DNA of 64,000 nt from Trachythela sp. YZ-2020 (GCA_016169945.1 JADLSH010000369.1:4712001-4776000); one strand, 5' to 3'. Shown: positions 11,701 through 21,557, counted from the stretch's first letter. Made by a program: numbers and translations. Notes: a model not told the origin generated them from the letters alone.

Positions 11701-14700
11701 TTTTCAATACAATACAATAAAGTATACTATGACACGATTAGAATCAAACCGAAGCTCAACTTGTGTGTGTACATATTACACGCTCATATGTGTACATGGT
11801 CCATACCTACCATGTCTTAACATTTACTACCACCCGCGCTATCTATTTATAGTTGATGGCTTTACGATATCAGACTGAGTTCTATGTACATACAGTATCC
11901 GATTGTATCTCCCTAGAGGACATATATGGGTCATCCCTCATTGGTTTTATTACTTTTTACATCCAATCATTGGTAGATTTTATGATTATTATATAGCATG
12001 TGGGATTGTTTCTTTATAGCGTTGGCGTGGTGTTTATATTTTCTGGCTACACATGAAGAAGTCCAAGAAAAACTATACCAAGAATTTGTGAATGTTTTGG
12101 GAGAGGAAACTATTACAGCGCAGATAATACCACAATTGAAGTAAGCAACTTGAAGTCATATATAGTTCCTTCCTCGCAGTGGCGAGCACTTATTGGGGGT
12201 GCGAATTTAGGTTGCCAACATATAACCACCTTTTGTTGCTGCAATTCTAAGTTTTTAAAACCTTTTTGGCTTAAATCCCATGCAAAATTACGTAAATTAT
12301 AGCATATCAAGGCTTTCGTGGTTGTAAAATCATTGATACAGCTTTGTTACACAGTTAGTTATCGGTAGTTTAACATGTACATCCAACGGCGGAAGTAATT
12401 AGTATTCAGTCATAATTTGAGATGATGATATATTATTGGGGTGTGCGCACTAAGTAGGTGTGCGCACAAAGATAAGAATTTTAAATAATTTTATTTTTAA
12501 AATACTTCAGAGAAATGTATTTATTTAAAAACGGATATAAAGTTTAATAAATATTTTCATTAACACGTATAAAAGATAAATTTAAGTTTATTAATTCAAA
12601 AGGGCGAAAAAGGGAGTTATACGAATACGAAAATGTATACATTTTTATGTATAGCGCCGCTTGGATGCATGCATAAGTAAACAAGACAAGGCTTAAGTTT
12701 TTGTATACTTTATTGCTTAAAAGTAATTACAAGAGTACAATGACAATATTAGAGCTGTATTAATGTTCTTAAATATATTGTCCAACTTTTTACAGTATTT
12801 TCTAGCTTCGGGCGTAGAACTGTATGGGTTTAGTTAAGCTGTAATTCTATGGTCGCGGTGCAAGTCATGTTTAGGAGAGATTGTTTTTATGATAAAAAAT
12901 GGCTTGTGGCGAGAGTCGTTGGTACTCATTTACGGGACATATTTAGCAAGTCCCGTACAGGTGCTCATTTACGGGACCTTGTTGCGGGACATATTTAGCA
13001 AGTCCCGTACAGGTGCTCATTTACGAGACCTTGTTGCGGGACATACTTAGCAAGTCCCGTAGAAGTGCTCATTTACGGGACCTTGTTGCGGGACATATTT
13101 AGGCATGTCCCGACGTCCGAATTGCTAGCCATCTTTTTGCGGACATAATTTCAGAAACTTAGGACTTTTTCTTGCAGGACTGTTTTTAAAGAAAAAGTAA
13201 GAAACAAACTTGACTGATGCAAATGCTTTTTTTTAATATTATAGTTCTAATGATAATGTAAATCATTTTTCAATTGATAAGGTACGTCAGTATTGTAACC
13301 ACCTTCATCATCATCATCATCATCATCACTGTCGTGGAAATGCTGTCTGTCTTCTAACATACGTTGCAAGAGAAATTTCCTCTTTTCAATAGCAACACCC
13401 AAAGCTTCGTCAGGATCGAAAGAGTCGTCTTCGACGAATCTTTTTCTAGTTTCCATAATCTTCTTATGCACTGGATCCTTTTCATTTGCGACAACCATTG
13501 CAGGCGATCCGAATAAACATTTCCCAATTCCTTTTGAAGATTTGGTAGAATTTCTGAAAAGGCCTGTTTCTTTGCATCAATTTTACCAGATCCGTCATTT
13601 TAAAAGGATTGTACAAGTTCATCGTACTTTGTGCGAAGTTTCGGCGCTGCTTCGTGTATCAATACACTCCAGGGGTCAGCCTCTTCGTTCTCGTCAGAGT
13701 CGTTCGTCTCTTCGGAATTTCGCCGTCTTCTTCGTTTGATGAACTGAAAATATCTTCATTGGATACTGTTGACACTTCATCATCTGATTCATATCGCATT
13801 CTTTTTCGACTGGGTATTTCTTCACAGTCAGACTCCCTTTCGTCACTACGTGATCTGGCTTGAGAAAGGTATTGCTGCCTATCTTCGCGGGAGAGTTGAT
13901 GCATGTCTGCTAAATGGTTCGATAACTTCACGAGATTTCTCTTATCGCAAATTGGACAATCTCTACGCCTTCGTGGCATACTGCAAACTGAGTTTTGCTT
14001 CTAATTGCACCTCCTTAAAAACAGTCCCGCAATAAAAAGTCCTATGTTCCTGAAATTATGTCCGCAAAAAGATGGCTAGCAATTCGTTCGAACGGGACGC
14101 AAGGGACGTCGGGACCTGCTAAATATGTCCCGCAACAAGGTCCCGTAAATGAGCACTTCTATGGGACTTGCTAAATATGTCCCGCAAAAAGGTCCCGTAA
14201 ATGAGTACTTCTACGGGACCTTGTTGCGGGACATATTTAGCAAGTCCCGTAGAAGTACTCATTTACGGGACCTTTTCGCGCGACATATTTAGCAAGTCCC
14301 GTAGAAGTGCTCATTTACGGGACCTAATTGTTGCGGGACATATTTAGCAAGTCCCATAGAAGTGCTCATTTACAGGACTTTTTCTTGCCGTTTTCTTTTC
14401 CGTTTTTTTCGGATTTATACATCCTAGAAACTCTTCCTTCAGCACGCTGTGATGATTGTCAGGCTTATCGTTGCATATAGTTTTGTCCATCCTGCATGCG
14501 ACCATCTGATATCCATGGATCTCACTAACCGTTTTTGCACTACAGATACTGCAAACAGGTGACTGATGAGACATTGAGGTGTTGTGTAACTGCTCCTTGG
14601 GCAGCCAGATTTGCAGACTATGATTTACAGATTGGAGAGCACATTATACCAAAACAGGTATTGGCAAAAAAAATTTACTCATTAGTGTAGATAATATAAA

Positions 14701-15916
14701 GTTCTTTCCAGTATTATATATATATATATAGTCAAATCTGCAGACATGCATGTTTCGCCGTTCAACGGCTCGTCAGTGCAGCTTATGGCACCCAGTCTAG
14801 AAGTGCCTTCTTATTTACACCAACATACTCTTTCCCACCAAGTGCATGGCGCAATACTCAAACACAGACACATGCGCATCCAGACATGCGTGAAGTGTGT
14901 CTTGCCTCCAAAGTGCACAAAAAACCACACAGTGCTTTTGCAGCTTTTATATTAGCCGCAATTAACGTCCAATTAACGTCAACAACAACAGTGAGCATGA
15001 TAAGTGGGCATATCAGCAATAATGCGAACTTCGCCGTTTTTACATTCAGTGCAACATCGCAGCGGGTGACTAGATGTGAGGTGACTTCGTATTGCTACAC
15101 CATACTCCATATATAGATATTCGCTTACCTCAAAACTTGGCTGCAACAGGCTGTTTCATCTGTAAAAGAATCATCAGGCAGTGACAAGTATCGAAACTTG
15201 TCACTGTATACTTGTCACTTCCTGATGATTCTTTTACAGATGAAACAGCCTGTTGCAGACAAGTTTTAAGGTAAGCGAAAATCTATAATTTGCTCTAGCT
15301 ATATGTTGTCGAGCACTCTTTGCGTTTCGTAGACCTAAACCTACGTATATATATATATGCAAAACCTAGGAGAGGTAGAGAACAGCCTGGCAAAAACCAG
15401 AAGGCGGATGTGCGCTACTGTAGCGTGTTATTTCTAGTTGACAGTCCTTTTTTGATCTTTTTAGACTCCTATAATTACCGCGCTCGGTGTTGTTCTTAAA
15501 GATGAAGATATATGGCTAGAACCAGACAAGTATAGGATGCATATATCATACTACCTTTATACAGTGGTTTGCAGTCTTTCTGTCCGCGTTTAATTAATTT
15601 TCATACGATGCGCAAGATAAGTTCTTTGAATCCTTTACATAAATTTTACTTCCAATTCTGTTTCAGGTTTGATCCAGAACGTTTCAGTGAGGAGGAAATA
15701 AAAAAGCGTCATCCAATGGCTTTTCAACCATTTGGCTTTGCGGGCAAACGTAAATGTCCTGGTTACCGTTTCTCTTACGCTGAAGTTGCCGTAGTCCTTT
15801 CTGTTTTACTGCGTCGTTTTAAAATCCACTTGGTAGAAGGTCAGGTTGTTGAACCTGAGTACGCGTTGGTGACCCAACCCAAGGAAGAAATATGGATCAC
15901 TGTAACAGAGCGATAG
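6838..15916 (+). CDS. CYP20A1: Cytochrome P450 of the CYP20A1 family, ten exons, N-terminal exon not found
   Basis: A membrane haem monooxygenase related to the animal orphan P450 CYP20A1, assembled from GT-AG exons in matching phase: 6838-7007, 7507-7652, 8024-8191, 8369-8447, 10227-10348, 11556-11610, 12020-12140, 14546-14657, 15465-15529 and 15667-15916 (stop TAG). This gives about 429 residues; the human protein has about 460, so only the N-terminal membrane anchor (about 35-40 residues) is missing. Family-specific stretches include GSLHEFLINLHEEYGP, HIPLSQHM and a C-terminal EGQVVEPEYALVT. P450 motifs are GGFHTTG (I helix), ETLR (ExxR), DPERF and FGFAGKRKCPG with the haem-ligand Cys. As I recall it, vertebrate CYP20A1 has degenerate I-helix and haem motifs, whereas here both are near-canonical. 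The introns are stuffed with repeats but no exon is damaged, so the gene is probably functional. Confidence 0.93.
8527..9835. repeat. 1.3-kb imperfect CAA/CAG/CGA trinucleotide array
   Basis: Almost uninterrupted units of CAACAACAG and CGACAACAA type run for about 1.3 kb, with a pure CAA core near 8698-8775. All frames are open for long distances only because the array has no stop-forming triplets. The predicted poly-Asn, Thr, Gln, Leu, Val or Cys proteins are artefacts. It lies in the P450 intron between exons 8369-8447 and 10227-10348. Confidence 0.95.
9987..10180. repeat. TACTGTG / TACTG short tandem repeat
   Basis: A heptamer array (TACTGTG, with variants TACTATG and TACGGTG) passes into a pure pentamer array (TACTG) towards 10180. 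It is about 45 bp upstream of the acceptor of P450 exon 10227-10348. Long open frames across it are meaningless. Confidence 0.95.
10385..11250 (-). pseudogene. DIRS/Ngaro-like retrotransposon fragment: reverse transcriptase end plus RNase H
   Basis: On the minus strand this reads the last part of an RT domain (LGFTINYNKSLLVPSQ, FLGFLINS), the connection region and an RNase H domain. The RNase H part has CDSSLLGWGSIL (first Asp), YLELKAI (Glu) and VLSDNQTAVAYIRNMGG (Asp), then HLPGKLNIEADKASR. The pairing of that RNase H pattern with the N-x-EAD-x-ASR ending followed by an EWCLD-type stretch is typical of tyrosine-recombinase retroelements such as DIRS and Ngaro. The RT catalytic part is cut off at the 5' side and no recombinase is present. 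The open frame continues into the antisense of the P450 exon at 10227-10348, which is not part of the element. It lies inside the P450 intron. Confidence 0.75.
12388..12480. repeat. Solitary terminal fragment related to the ATPase element at 41.6 kb
   Basis: GGAAGTAATTAGTATTCA followed by GTGTGCGCAC-type sequence matches the outer end of the 41.65-44.69 kb element. No inverted partner is seen within the next 2 kb, so this is either one surviving end or an end of a diverged relative. The AT-rich sequence behind it, to about 12920, shows no gene I can recognise. Confidence 0.5.
12929..14379. mobile_element. 1.45-kb element with long inverted repeats made of about 52-bp tandem units
   Basis: Left arm 12929-13196 and right arm 14012-14379 are inverted copies. 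Each has an inner unique stretch of about 90 bp (GCTAGCCATCTTTTTGCGGA) and an outer array of units containing CATTTACGGGACC and GCGGGACATATTTAGCAAG. The right array contains an additional internal inversion. The 0.8-kb interior carries one broken gene on the minus strand. The whole insertion lies in the P450 intron between exons 12020-12140 and 14546-14657. Confidence 0.75.
13247..13979 (-). pseudogene. Broken zinc-finger plus acidic-tail protein of a virus-like element
   Basis: It starts MPRRRRDCPICDKRNLVKLS, a C-x2-C-x(n)-H-x4-H finger (CPIC, then HLADMH). The same start is used by the packaging ATPase at 43741. After about 80 residues the frame shifts into a DPWSVLIHEAAPKL stretch. There is a stop near 13603 and a further shift into SFDPDEALGVAIEKRKFLLQ, followed by an Asp-rich run (13310-13330 on the plus strand). 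So at least two frameshifts and one stop break one original reading frame. The C-terminal part matches the tail at 44082-44207. Function is unknown; the finger suggests DNA binding, by inference only. Confidence 0.7.
14738..14781 (-). ncRNA. Minimal type I hammerhead ribozyme
   Basis: On the minus strand the core is CTGACGA, then a GCCG-TTGAA-CGGC hairpin (stem II), then GAAA, a very short self-complementary stem III (ACATGCATGT) and the cleavage triplet GTC. Stem I closes as CTGCA against TGCAG. All conserved core positions of the CUGANGA...GAAA...UH consensus are present. Very short stem III is the form reported for Penelope-like elements and retrozymes. Confidence 0.85.
15130..15280. repeat. 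Head-to-head inverted junction (about 65-bp arms) of Penelope-type ends
   Basis: A segment beginning TTCGCTTACCTCAAAACTTG and running through CAGGCTGTTTCATCTGTAAA to AGTGACAAGTA is followed after a few bases by its inverted copy. One arm is also found at 35310-35350, directly downstream of the other hammerhead unit. This looks like two element ends fused or a long palindromic terminus. Confidence 0.7.
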
Positions 15917-15977
15917 AGTGAATGTTTGGAGTGAACTGTAGTCATGTCATCGTGCGTGAAAAATAGTAAAAAAGAGA
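15917..15977 (+). other. Short P450 3' flank before a transposon
   Basis: Only about 60 bp separate the P450 stop codon from a hAT insertion. No clear AATAAA is present before the insertion, so the natural 3' UTR may be split by the transposon or the polyadenylation site may lie inside it. Confidence 0.4.
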
Positions 15978-16306
15978 CAGGGCCGGACCTACGGGGGGGT
16001 TTGGGGGGTGTCACCCCCCCCAGAAATTCTGTTTGGAGTTTCAGTCGGCAGAAGTGCTATTTTAGTCGGCAGACAAAAATATTTTTGATTACTAACAATT
16101 GATGACTAATAATTGATTCATCAAGGACAAGTAGAGTGATTTCTACATGACTACATTAATAGTAATACATTAGTACATTAACTTTCTACATTTAAATTCA
16201 AAGTTGTTGACGTTTAATGTGTTGTTTATATATCATCAACGATAATAAAATATAATTACGTCGATTACTGTGCGATTACTGCGATATTAAATTAACGGGC
16301 GTCATT

Positions 16307-16410
16307 TAAGCCTGGTTTCCATATGGTCGTAACCGTGCAAGCCTATCTCCACGACAGTTACAACACGTTTACGTGTGACACGGTTACGACCATATGGAAA
16401 CCAGGCTTTA
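16307..16410. mobile_element. Short hairpin MITE (TTTAAGCCTGGTTTCC ends)
   Basis: Inverted ends GCCTGGTTTCCATATGGTCG (left) and its complement (right) enclose about 50 bp, making a near-perfect hairpin of about 104 bp. The same terminal AGCCTGGTTTYC motif bounds the larger MITE at 40728-41029. It is nested in the hAT element 15978-17313. Confidence 0.75.
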
Positions 16411-16741
16411 GTAGACCTTCATCGGGAACTTGACGAGGTTTTATCCTTAATCCATATAATGCGCCAATCAATTTATACTGTTAACATCCCCCCCCGGCAT
16501 AGCCCGGGCATTTGACACCTTGCTCTATCCCCGGAGTGGGAAATTTGACTTTTTGTACTGCTGTTGGGGTAGAGCATTTGACGCTGACTCACAAGACGCG
16601 TGGGACATTTGACTAGAGTTCACTGCATTTGGCCACAGAGTAGATGTGATTTGACACACTAGATTGCGCGAGGTCTGAGACTGTTACAAAGCTTCACAAA
16701 TCAAAATGGAGTACACTTTAGATGCTTTTAAGCAACAAAAC

Positions 16742-16902
16742 CAGGGACCGCGGAGCAATTTTTGGATTGAGGGGACCGAAGGCGGAGCTTCCTAGGGGGG
16801 GTGGGGGTGCGGGCTGGGGGAACCCCAATAGGAAAATTTTGGAATCTTAAATAATTATTGGGGGGCCAAGGCCCCCGGGCCCCCCCTGCTCCGCGGTTCC
16901 TG
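16742..16902. mobile_element. 161-bp hAT-like MITE nested in a larger hAT element
   Basis: The ends CAGGGACCGCGGAGCA and the inverted CAGGAACCGCGGAGCA differ at one base. The interior has G tracts like those of the MITE at 2875-3213. The flanking octamers AACAAAAC and AAAATACC share five of eight bases, so the duplication has decayed. Confidence 0.7.
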
Positions 16903-17321
16903 AAAATACCACTCACATGACAGAATGGCTCCGGAAAAATGAATTGGAGAAGGTGATTGACAGTTTTGAGCGTAAGAATTTAACACAGTGTTTCATTTAT
17001 TAAAATGTTGCTTCAGAATTCAGTGCATATGTTTTCACACAATTCCAAACTTGAACTGACAGAATTATGGTCAGAATGACCTGGGGGTGGGGGCATTTGA
17101 CCATCAATTTTACTTTGTATGTGGGGAATTTGAACAGCATTTTTGTCCTGGGGGTGGGAAATTTGACCACAAAGTTTCGAAAAGTTCAAATGCCCGGGGG
17201 GGATGTTAACAGTATAAATTCATTGGCGCATAATGTAGTCGGTACAAGCTCGTTAGTCAGTCGGTTGAAAGGACCTTGCACCCCCCTGATAAGAGAGATA
17301 AAGGACGGCCCTGAAAAGAGA

Positions 17322-17456
17322 GATAAAATGTTGAAATTGTTTTGAACGAAAGTACAAATAAAATCAGAAAAATATAATTAATTTTACATTGTGGTTAAAG
17401 ACATTTAAAAAAATTAGGAATGTAGACTTTAATAGAATTTGTAGAGTGGTACCTTC
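17322..17456 (+). repeat. Diverged duplicate of the IMP3 exon-1 end and its intron
   Basis: From GATAAAATGTTGAAATTG through GAACGAAAGT and on to AGGAATGTAGACTTTAATAG this stretch matches 38138-38275, which covers the last codons and first intron of the IMP3 exon. Matching intron sequence means the copy arose at the DNA level. It abuts the right TSD of the hAT element at 17314-17321. Confidence 0.6.
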
Positions 17457-17459
17457 CAT

Positions 17460-18840
17460 AAGGGAGTGGTCATTAAGTATGTGTCATGGGGGGCCGGAGG
17501 CTATTTTATAAAATTTGAAAAATGGTTCGTGCCCGTCGCATGCATTCGAGAAATTACTTGGTACCCCTCAATTATTAGAAATTTAATTTCATACCCCTCC
17601 TTGAATTTTTAATATCAAGAGGGTGTAAATAACTAAATATACAATAGATGCATATTGTTCTGGTGTAATCCATTAAATAGTTGCACACTGCTACCTTCTC
17701 TATGCCTATTTTTGTATCTGCGAATGCAGATATATTGCTATCGCCTTGTAAACCGGACCGTACCCTACCGTGCTTGTATCCAATCAGCGCAGCCTAGATT
17801 AAAATGACGTAATTATAATGATACTCTTTGATCTCTATGTTCAACTGGATTGATATTGATTATTTCAAGATGGCGGACTACTGAAGGGCGAGAATTGTAA
17901 ACATGAGTACTAGATATACACTCATGCAGAATCCCCCTCCTTCGAAACTCAGGAATATATTTTTAAAAAAAATTTATTATGTATAAACATGAAGTATTCA
18001 TTCAATCATTGTATTAACCATACACAATTTTTTACTTTTCGTACAAAATAGTAATATAAATATTTGTACTTTTGTGATATGTTAATATGTTTACATTTTT
18101 TTTTTTTGCTGCTTAGTTTTTATTAATAAAACCTTTAATCAATGAAAAAAAAAAAAAAAAAAATTTCAAGCTTTTTTGATTTTTTTTCGTTTATTTTTAT
18201 TATTAATTAAAAAAGTTTTTACCTTTTTAACCTAAAAAAAGAAATAAGTTACAGGTTTAGTCGATATTATATTAACATAACCTCACATATATCTTTATTT
18301 TTTAAATCCACAAATAAATACAAATATACGACAAACACTTTACCAGTTTAAAAAACTCAAAAGTGTCCTTTTCCATTTTTTGCTCTTTTTGTCGTTTATC
18401 TTGTTATGAATTTTATAAGATTCAATAATGATAGTATTAGAAATAAAAATCAATTTTTGAAAAATAACAAATCTTTAAAAAAAAATATATCCTTATTTAT
18501 TTTTATCCTTGTTTTTCTCGCATGCACACGTATACCTGGAACCGTAACGTAGAAAACCGGGACGACGGCGCGGATTCCGTTATGTTTCTCCATTTCGTTT
18601 TCCCGGTCCCAAACCGGGCGGAATTAGCGGAATTCGCGCGCGCCGGCTCGGGGAAAATTTTATATTTTACGGTGAAAATTATCCTGTGCTATTTTGAACA
18701 TGGCAAGAGTCGAGGGAGTATTTTTAGTAAGTATTGCCCTAGTGGTTTGATAGCATTTTACGCTGTGGAAATGATTCGCCAATTAACACAAAGTATTGAC
18801 TTGACTGCTATATATTAATGTCATTTGAATCAGGAAACAA
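17460..18840. other. Gene-poor AT-rich stretch with poly-T and poly-A runs
   Basis: It holds repeat-like G-rich sequence near 17463-17530, a poly-T run at about 18097-18108 and a poly-A run at about 18145-18162, then long T/A-rich sequence. A short GC-rich island (18540-18660) carries an open frame of 98 codons (18522-18818) with no recognisable features. I see no convincing gene. Confidence 0.4.
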
Positions 18841-18843
18841 GGT

Positions 18844-19320
18844 AAGCCTTTTTAAATATTGTACGAATATCCTGCATTATTCGAGCTTCTATTTCGACAA
18901 AATTCACTCATAAAAGTGTTAAAATAATGCAATATTTATTCTCAACACTATTTGTGTCAAAATCGTCAAATCGAATTGTCATTTCGATAGTCAACATCAC
19001 CTTATACTTTTGAGATATTTAATTGATATAAAGATATAAGCACAGTTTGGCATTTATTTCCCAAACTGTTGTGACTAGGGGGACGAAACGAGTTGATGGT
19101 ATGTAATATTTATATGTGGTGTGCCTTTTTAAATATTGTACGAATATCCTGCATTATTCGAGTTTATATTTCGACAAATTTCATTTCAATAGTCAACATC
19201 ACCTTATATTAAGTTTACTTTTGATATTTGATTGGTATAAAGATATAAGCACAGTTTGGCATTTCTTTCCCAAACTGTTGTGACTTGGGGGACTAAATTA
19301 GTTGATTATATATGGTGTGT
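18844..19320. repeat. Imperfect tandem duplication of a 200-280-bp unit
   Basis: Two consecutive copies share TTTTTAAATATTGTACGAAT at the start and AAGATATAAGCACAGTTTGG towards the end (18844-19122 and 19123-19320). The second lacks about 80 bp of the first. No coding potential is evident. Confidence 0.75.
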
Positions 19321-19657
19321 AAATAATGCTGCTAACATAACCTTTTACCTTTATTCTCAAGTATAAAAGACTAAAATCTTAAGGTTTCACAATTGTTTTA
19401 TAAATTTCTCCCATGGGCTATAGGCCCTCGTTCCTTTATGCACAGTTTTTTAAAAGCAGCATAAACGTTCATCCACTCATTGAATGACATTGACCTCATG
19501 CATTGACATCATTCAATTACGCTATTGAATTATACAATTATGCAAATACGCATAAGCAGTCAAGCAGATACATGTACGCTTGGCGTACCTATTTTTAATA
19601 AATAAATATCTAGTATTAATATTTCATATTTTTAATTGGTTCAAATGGTTTATTTAA

Positions 19658-20120
19658 CCCATTTACTGGCACTACCCTGCCATTAGCGATTAAAATCATC
19701 TGGCGTAAAACAGAGTTAACAAGAGGGTTAACTAATGGGTTAACAAGAGACAGTGGCAGATAGTTTTGTCATAGTTAATATAGAGATAACATGGTTAGGA
19801 AACTCGTCAAATTACAAAGCAGCTAACAATTGAATGGGATTTATGTTGAACGGTACCTGACCGTGCACAAATTTTTTGTTTTACATTCATTAATATTTCA
19901 GAAACACGGTTTGGAGATTAAGCCCAAACATTTCTATTGGTCGATTCATAAAACTACAATATATTCACTAACCGTGACCGTGCACAAATGCAAACAAAAA
20001 CATAGAACAAAAGCGAAATACGAGTTTCCTAACCATGTTATCTCTATATTAACTATGGTTTTGTCAACCCATTAACTGGCAGTACCCTATATCACTGGCG
20101 AGTAAAATCGTCTGGTCTTG
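19658..20120. repeat. Repeat family with ACCCATTAACTGGCAGTACC ends, split by a MITE
   Basis: Related blocks lie at 19658-19715 and 20066-20115 (ACCCATTWACTGGCA followed by TACCCT and AAATCRTCTGG). The family recurs as a compact hairpin at 22082-22198. Here a younger MITE (19770-20057) sits between the blocks. Confidence 0.6.
19770..20057. mobile_element. 288-bp MITE, about 37-bp perfect TIR, 7-8-bp TSD
   Basis: The first 37 bases (CATAGTTAATATAGAGATAA and on to AACTCGT) are repeated exactly in inverted form at 20021-20057. GTTTTGT(C) flanks both ends (19763-19770 and 20058-20065). The perfect termini argue for a recent insertion. The short ORF inside is not meaningful. Confidence 0.85.
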
Positions 20121-20222
20121 GACGCTTTGATGTGCTTATGCTTGCGTTGTTCTCACTGCGACGTAAGCCAGATTTACTCTGACATAAGCGTACACTGTAA
20201 AAACAAATTGGTTAAAAATGAC

Positions 20223-21092
20223 CATAGGCGTACGAGCGCAACTTCGTTTGTGGGCGCAACAAAATTTTGCCCGAATTTTAAAGCTTACCCAAAATGCCCG
20301 AATTTGGATAATAACATTGATAACAATAATAATCAATCTTTTAATCGTATTTTACAAATAAATATGCTGAATTTTCACTTGTGCATTGCTTCTGTGAACT
20401 CAAAATGAACGTTTACCAACTGAGCTGGAGTAGGAGGTTACATAACTTAGAAAAAATAGGACCGTAGCCACGATGATGTTTTTGGCGCAACTTTTTCGAG
20501 GCCAAAAGTCCGAGAATCTGTAGGATATTTCGATATTTCGTGCATTCTGAGACCACTCTGATACCCAGATAATATACATTCAAAATCGCGTACACTCATT
20601 GCCATGGTTCAATAATAATACTAATGGGGTTCAGAATATAAGTTACTAAATAATCATTCAGTCTAATTAGAAAAAAAAAATTTCTGTGAAATAATTGGTG
20701 CGACATGCAAATGTCACTCGCATTTTCTCCGTTCACTGTTGGCTACGGCCCTGCTTGTCAATGTTAATGAGAGCGATAGAATTGAAGCGTTCTTGGTCTA
20801 TTGATGTGCGAAGATAGGTTTTCATGCGCCGTTCTCGTTATAGCCGTTACAACTAGAGCCAATTCTTCTTCGGTCAGGCAAAGGCATGCAACTGAATTAC
20901 AGAAATGTTCAAATTATACTATTGTTTTCAAAACAACACGCAAACCAGATAAATATATACCGTACTTTATATTATAAATTCTGTTTTTGTTTAAGTTATG
21001 ACTACATAATTCTATTTTGCCCGAATGACTTAAATCTATTAATGAATTAAAATGGGGGGGGGGCAGGTGCCCCCACGGTCCGTACGCCTATG
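20223..21092. mobile_element. 870-bp hAT-type element with exact 8-bp TSD AAAATGAC
   Basis: Ends CATAGGCGTACG are inverted at 21081-21092, and AAAATGAC lies immediately outside both (20215-20222 and 21093-21100). There is no transposase ORF. It is inserted in a low-complexity repeat with TTGGTTAAAA and GACCAAAAA motifs that continues on both sides (20200-20222 and 21093-21260). Confidence 0.88.
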
Positions 21093-21364
21093 AAAATGAC
21101 CAAAAAAAATGGTCGTTTGGATGCATCTGAGACAACCAGTTAAAATTGGTCGTTTTAACCAAAACAATAATTGGTTAAATTGACCAAAAAATAATTGGTC
21201 ACAACAACCAATTCTTTTTGGTTACATGTTTTGACCAATTATTTTTTGGTTGTTTTGGGATCTTATTAATGGCACACAATATATAAAACTAAACCTATTA
21301 TTCCATCTCAGTTGAACATTCTCCCACGAAACAATATTAATGTATGGATCTGATATGCTGTGTT

Positions 21365-21557
21365 AGGGGCTGACAAATAGAATTCGTCCACCGATCGCGG
21401 ACTTGTTCCGCGATGGGGGGGGGGGAGGGGGTCAGCCTTGAATCCGCGATTGGAAAGACGTTGGACTGGTCCGCGATCGGGTAGGTGGGGAGGGGGTTAA
21501 AGCAATTGCGGAACAAGTCCGCGATCGCGGGACGAAATCTATTTGTCGACGGTCCCT
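21365..21557. mobile_element. Imperfect hairpin MITE with CGATCGCGGACTTGTTCCGC arms
   Basis: ACAAATAGAATTCGTCC plus GATCGCGGACTTGTTCCGC on the left is inverted on the right (GCGGAACAAGTCCGCGATCG, then GGACGAAATCTATTTGT). The interior is G-rich. About 190 bp, non-coding. Confidence 0.7.

Larger units (their letters stand above)
14700..15360 (-). mobile_element. Penelope-like pseudo-LTR / retrozyme unit with hammerhead ribozyme
   Basis: A (TA)n tract (14716-14730) borders a unit containing a hammerhead (14738-14781). A partial second copy of the repeat lies about 275 bp away: TATG-TGGTGTAAATAA near 14800-14830 against TATGGTGTAGCAATACG near 15075-15105, on the minus strand. The same arrangement recurs in opposite orientation at 34590-35360, including the sequence at 15285-15345 that matches 35255-35345. 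No RT or GIY-YIG ORF is present, so the unit is non-autonomous. It lies in the P450 intron 14658-15464. Confidence 0.7.
15978..17313. mobile_element. 1,336-bp hAT-type element with exact 8-bp TSD AAAAGAGA
   Basis: It starts CAGGGCCGGACCTACG and ends with a matching inverted CAGGGCCGTCCTT. AAAAGAGA flanks both sides (15970-15977 and 17314-17321). The interior has no transposase ORF but contains two smaller nested elements (16307-16410 and 16742-16902) and the GC-rich GGGGTGGGAAATTTGAC repeat. It is a non-autonomous, composite copy. Confidence 0.85.

Noticed and set aside
12929..13130. Regularly spaced direct repeats that resemble a CRISPR-like array
   Set aside because: Units are contiguous without unique spacers, the host is a eukaryote, and an inverted partner array at 14080-14379 shows they are transposon ends.
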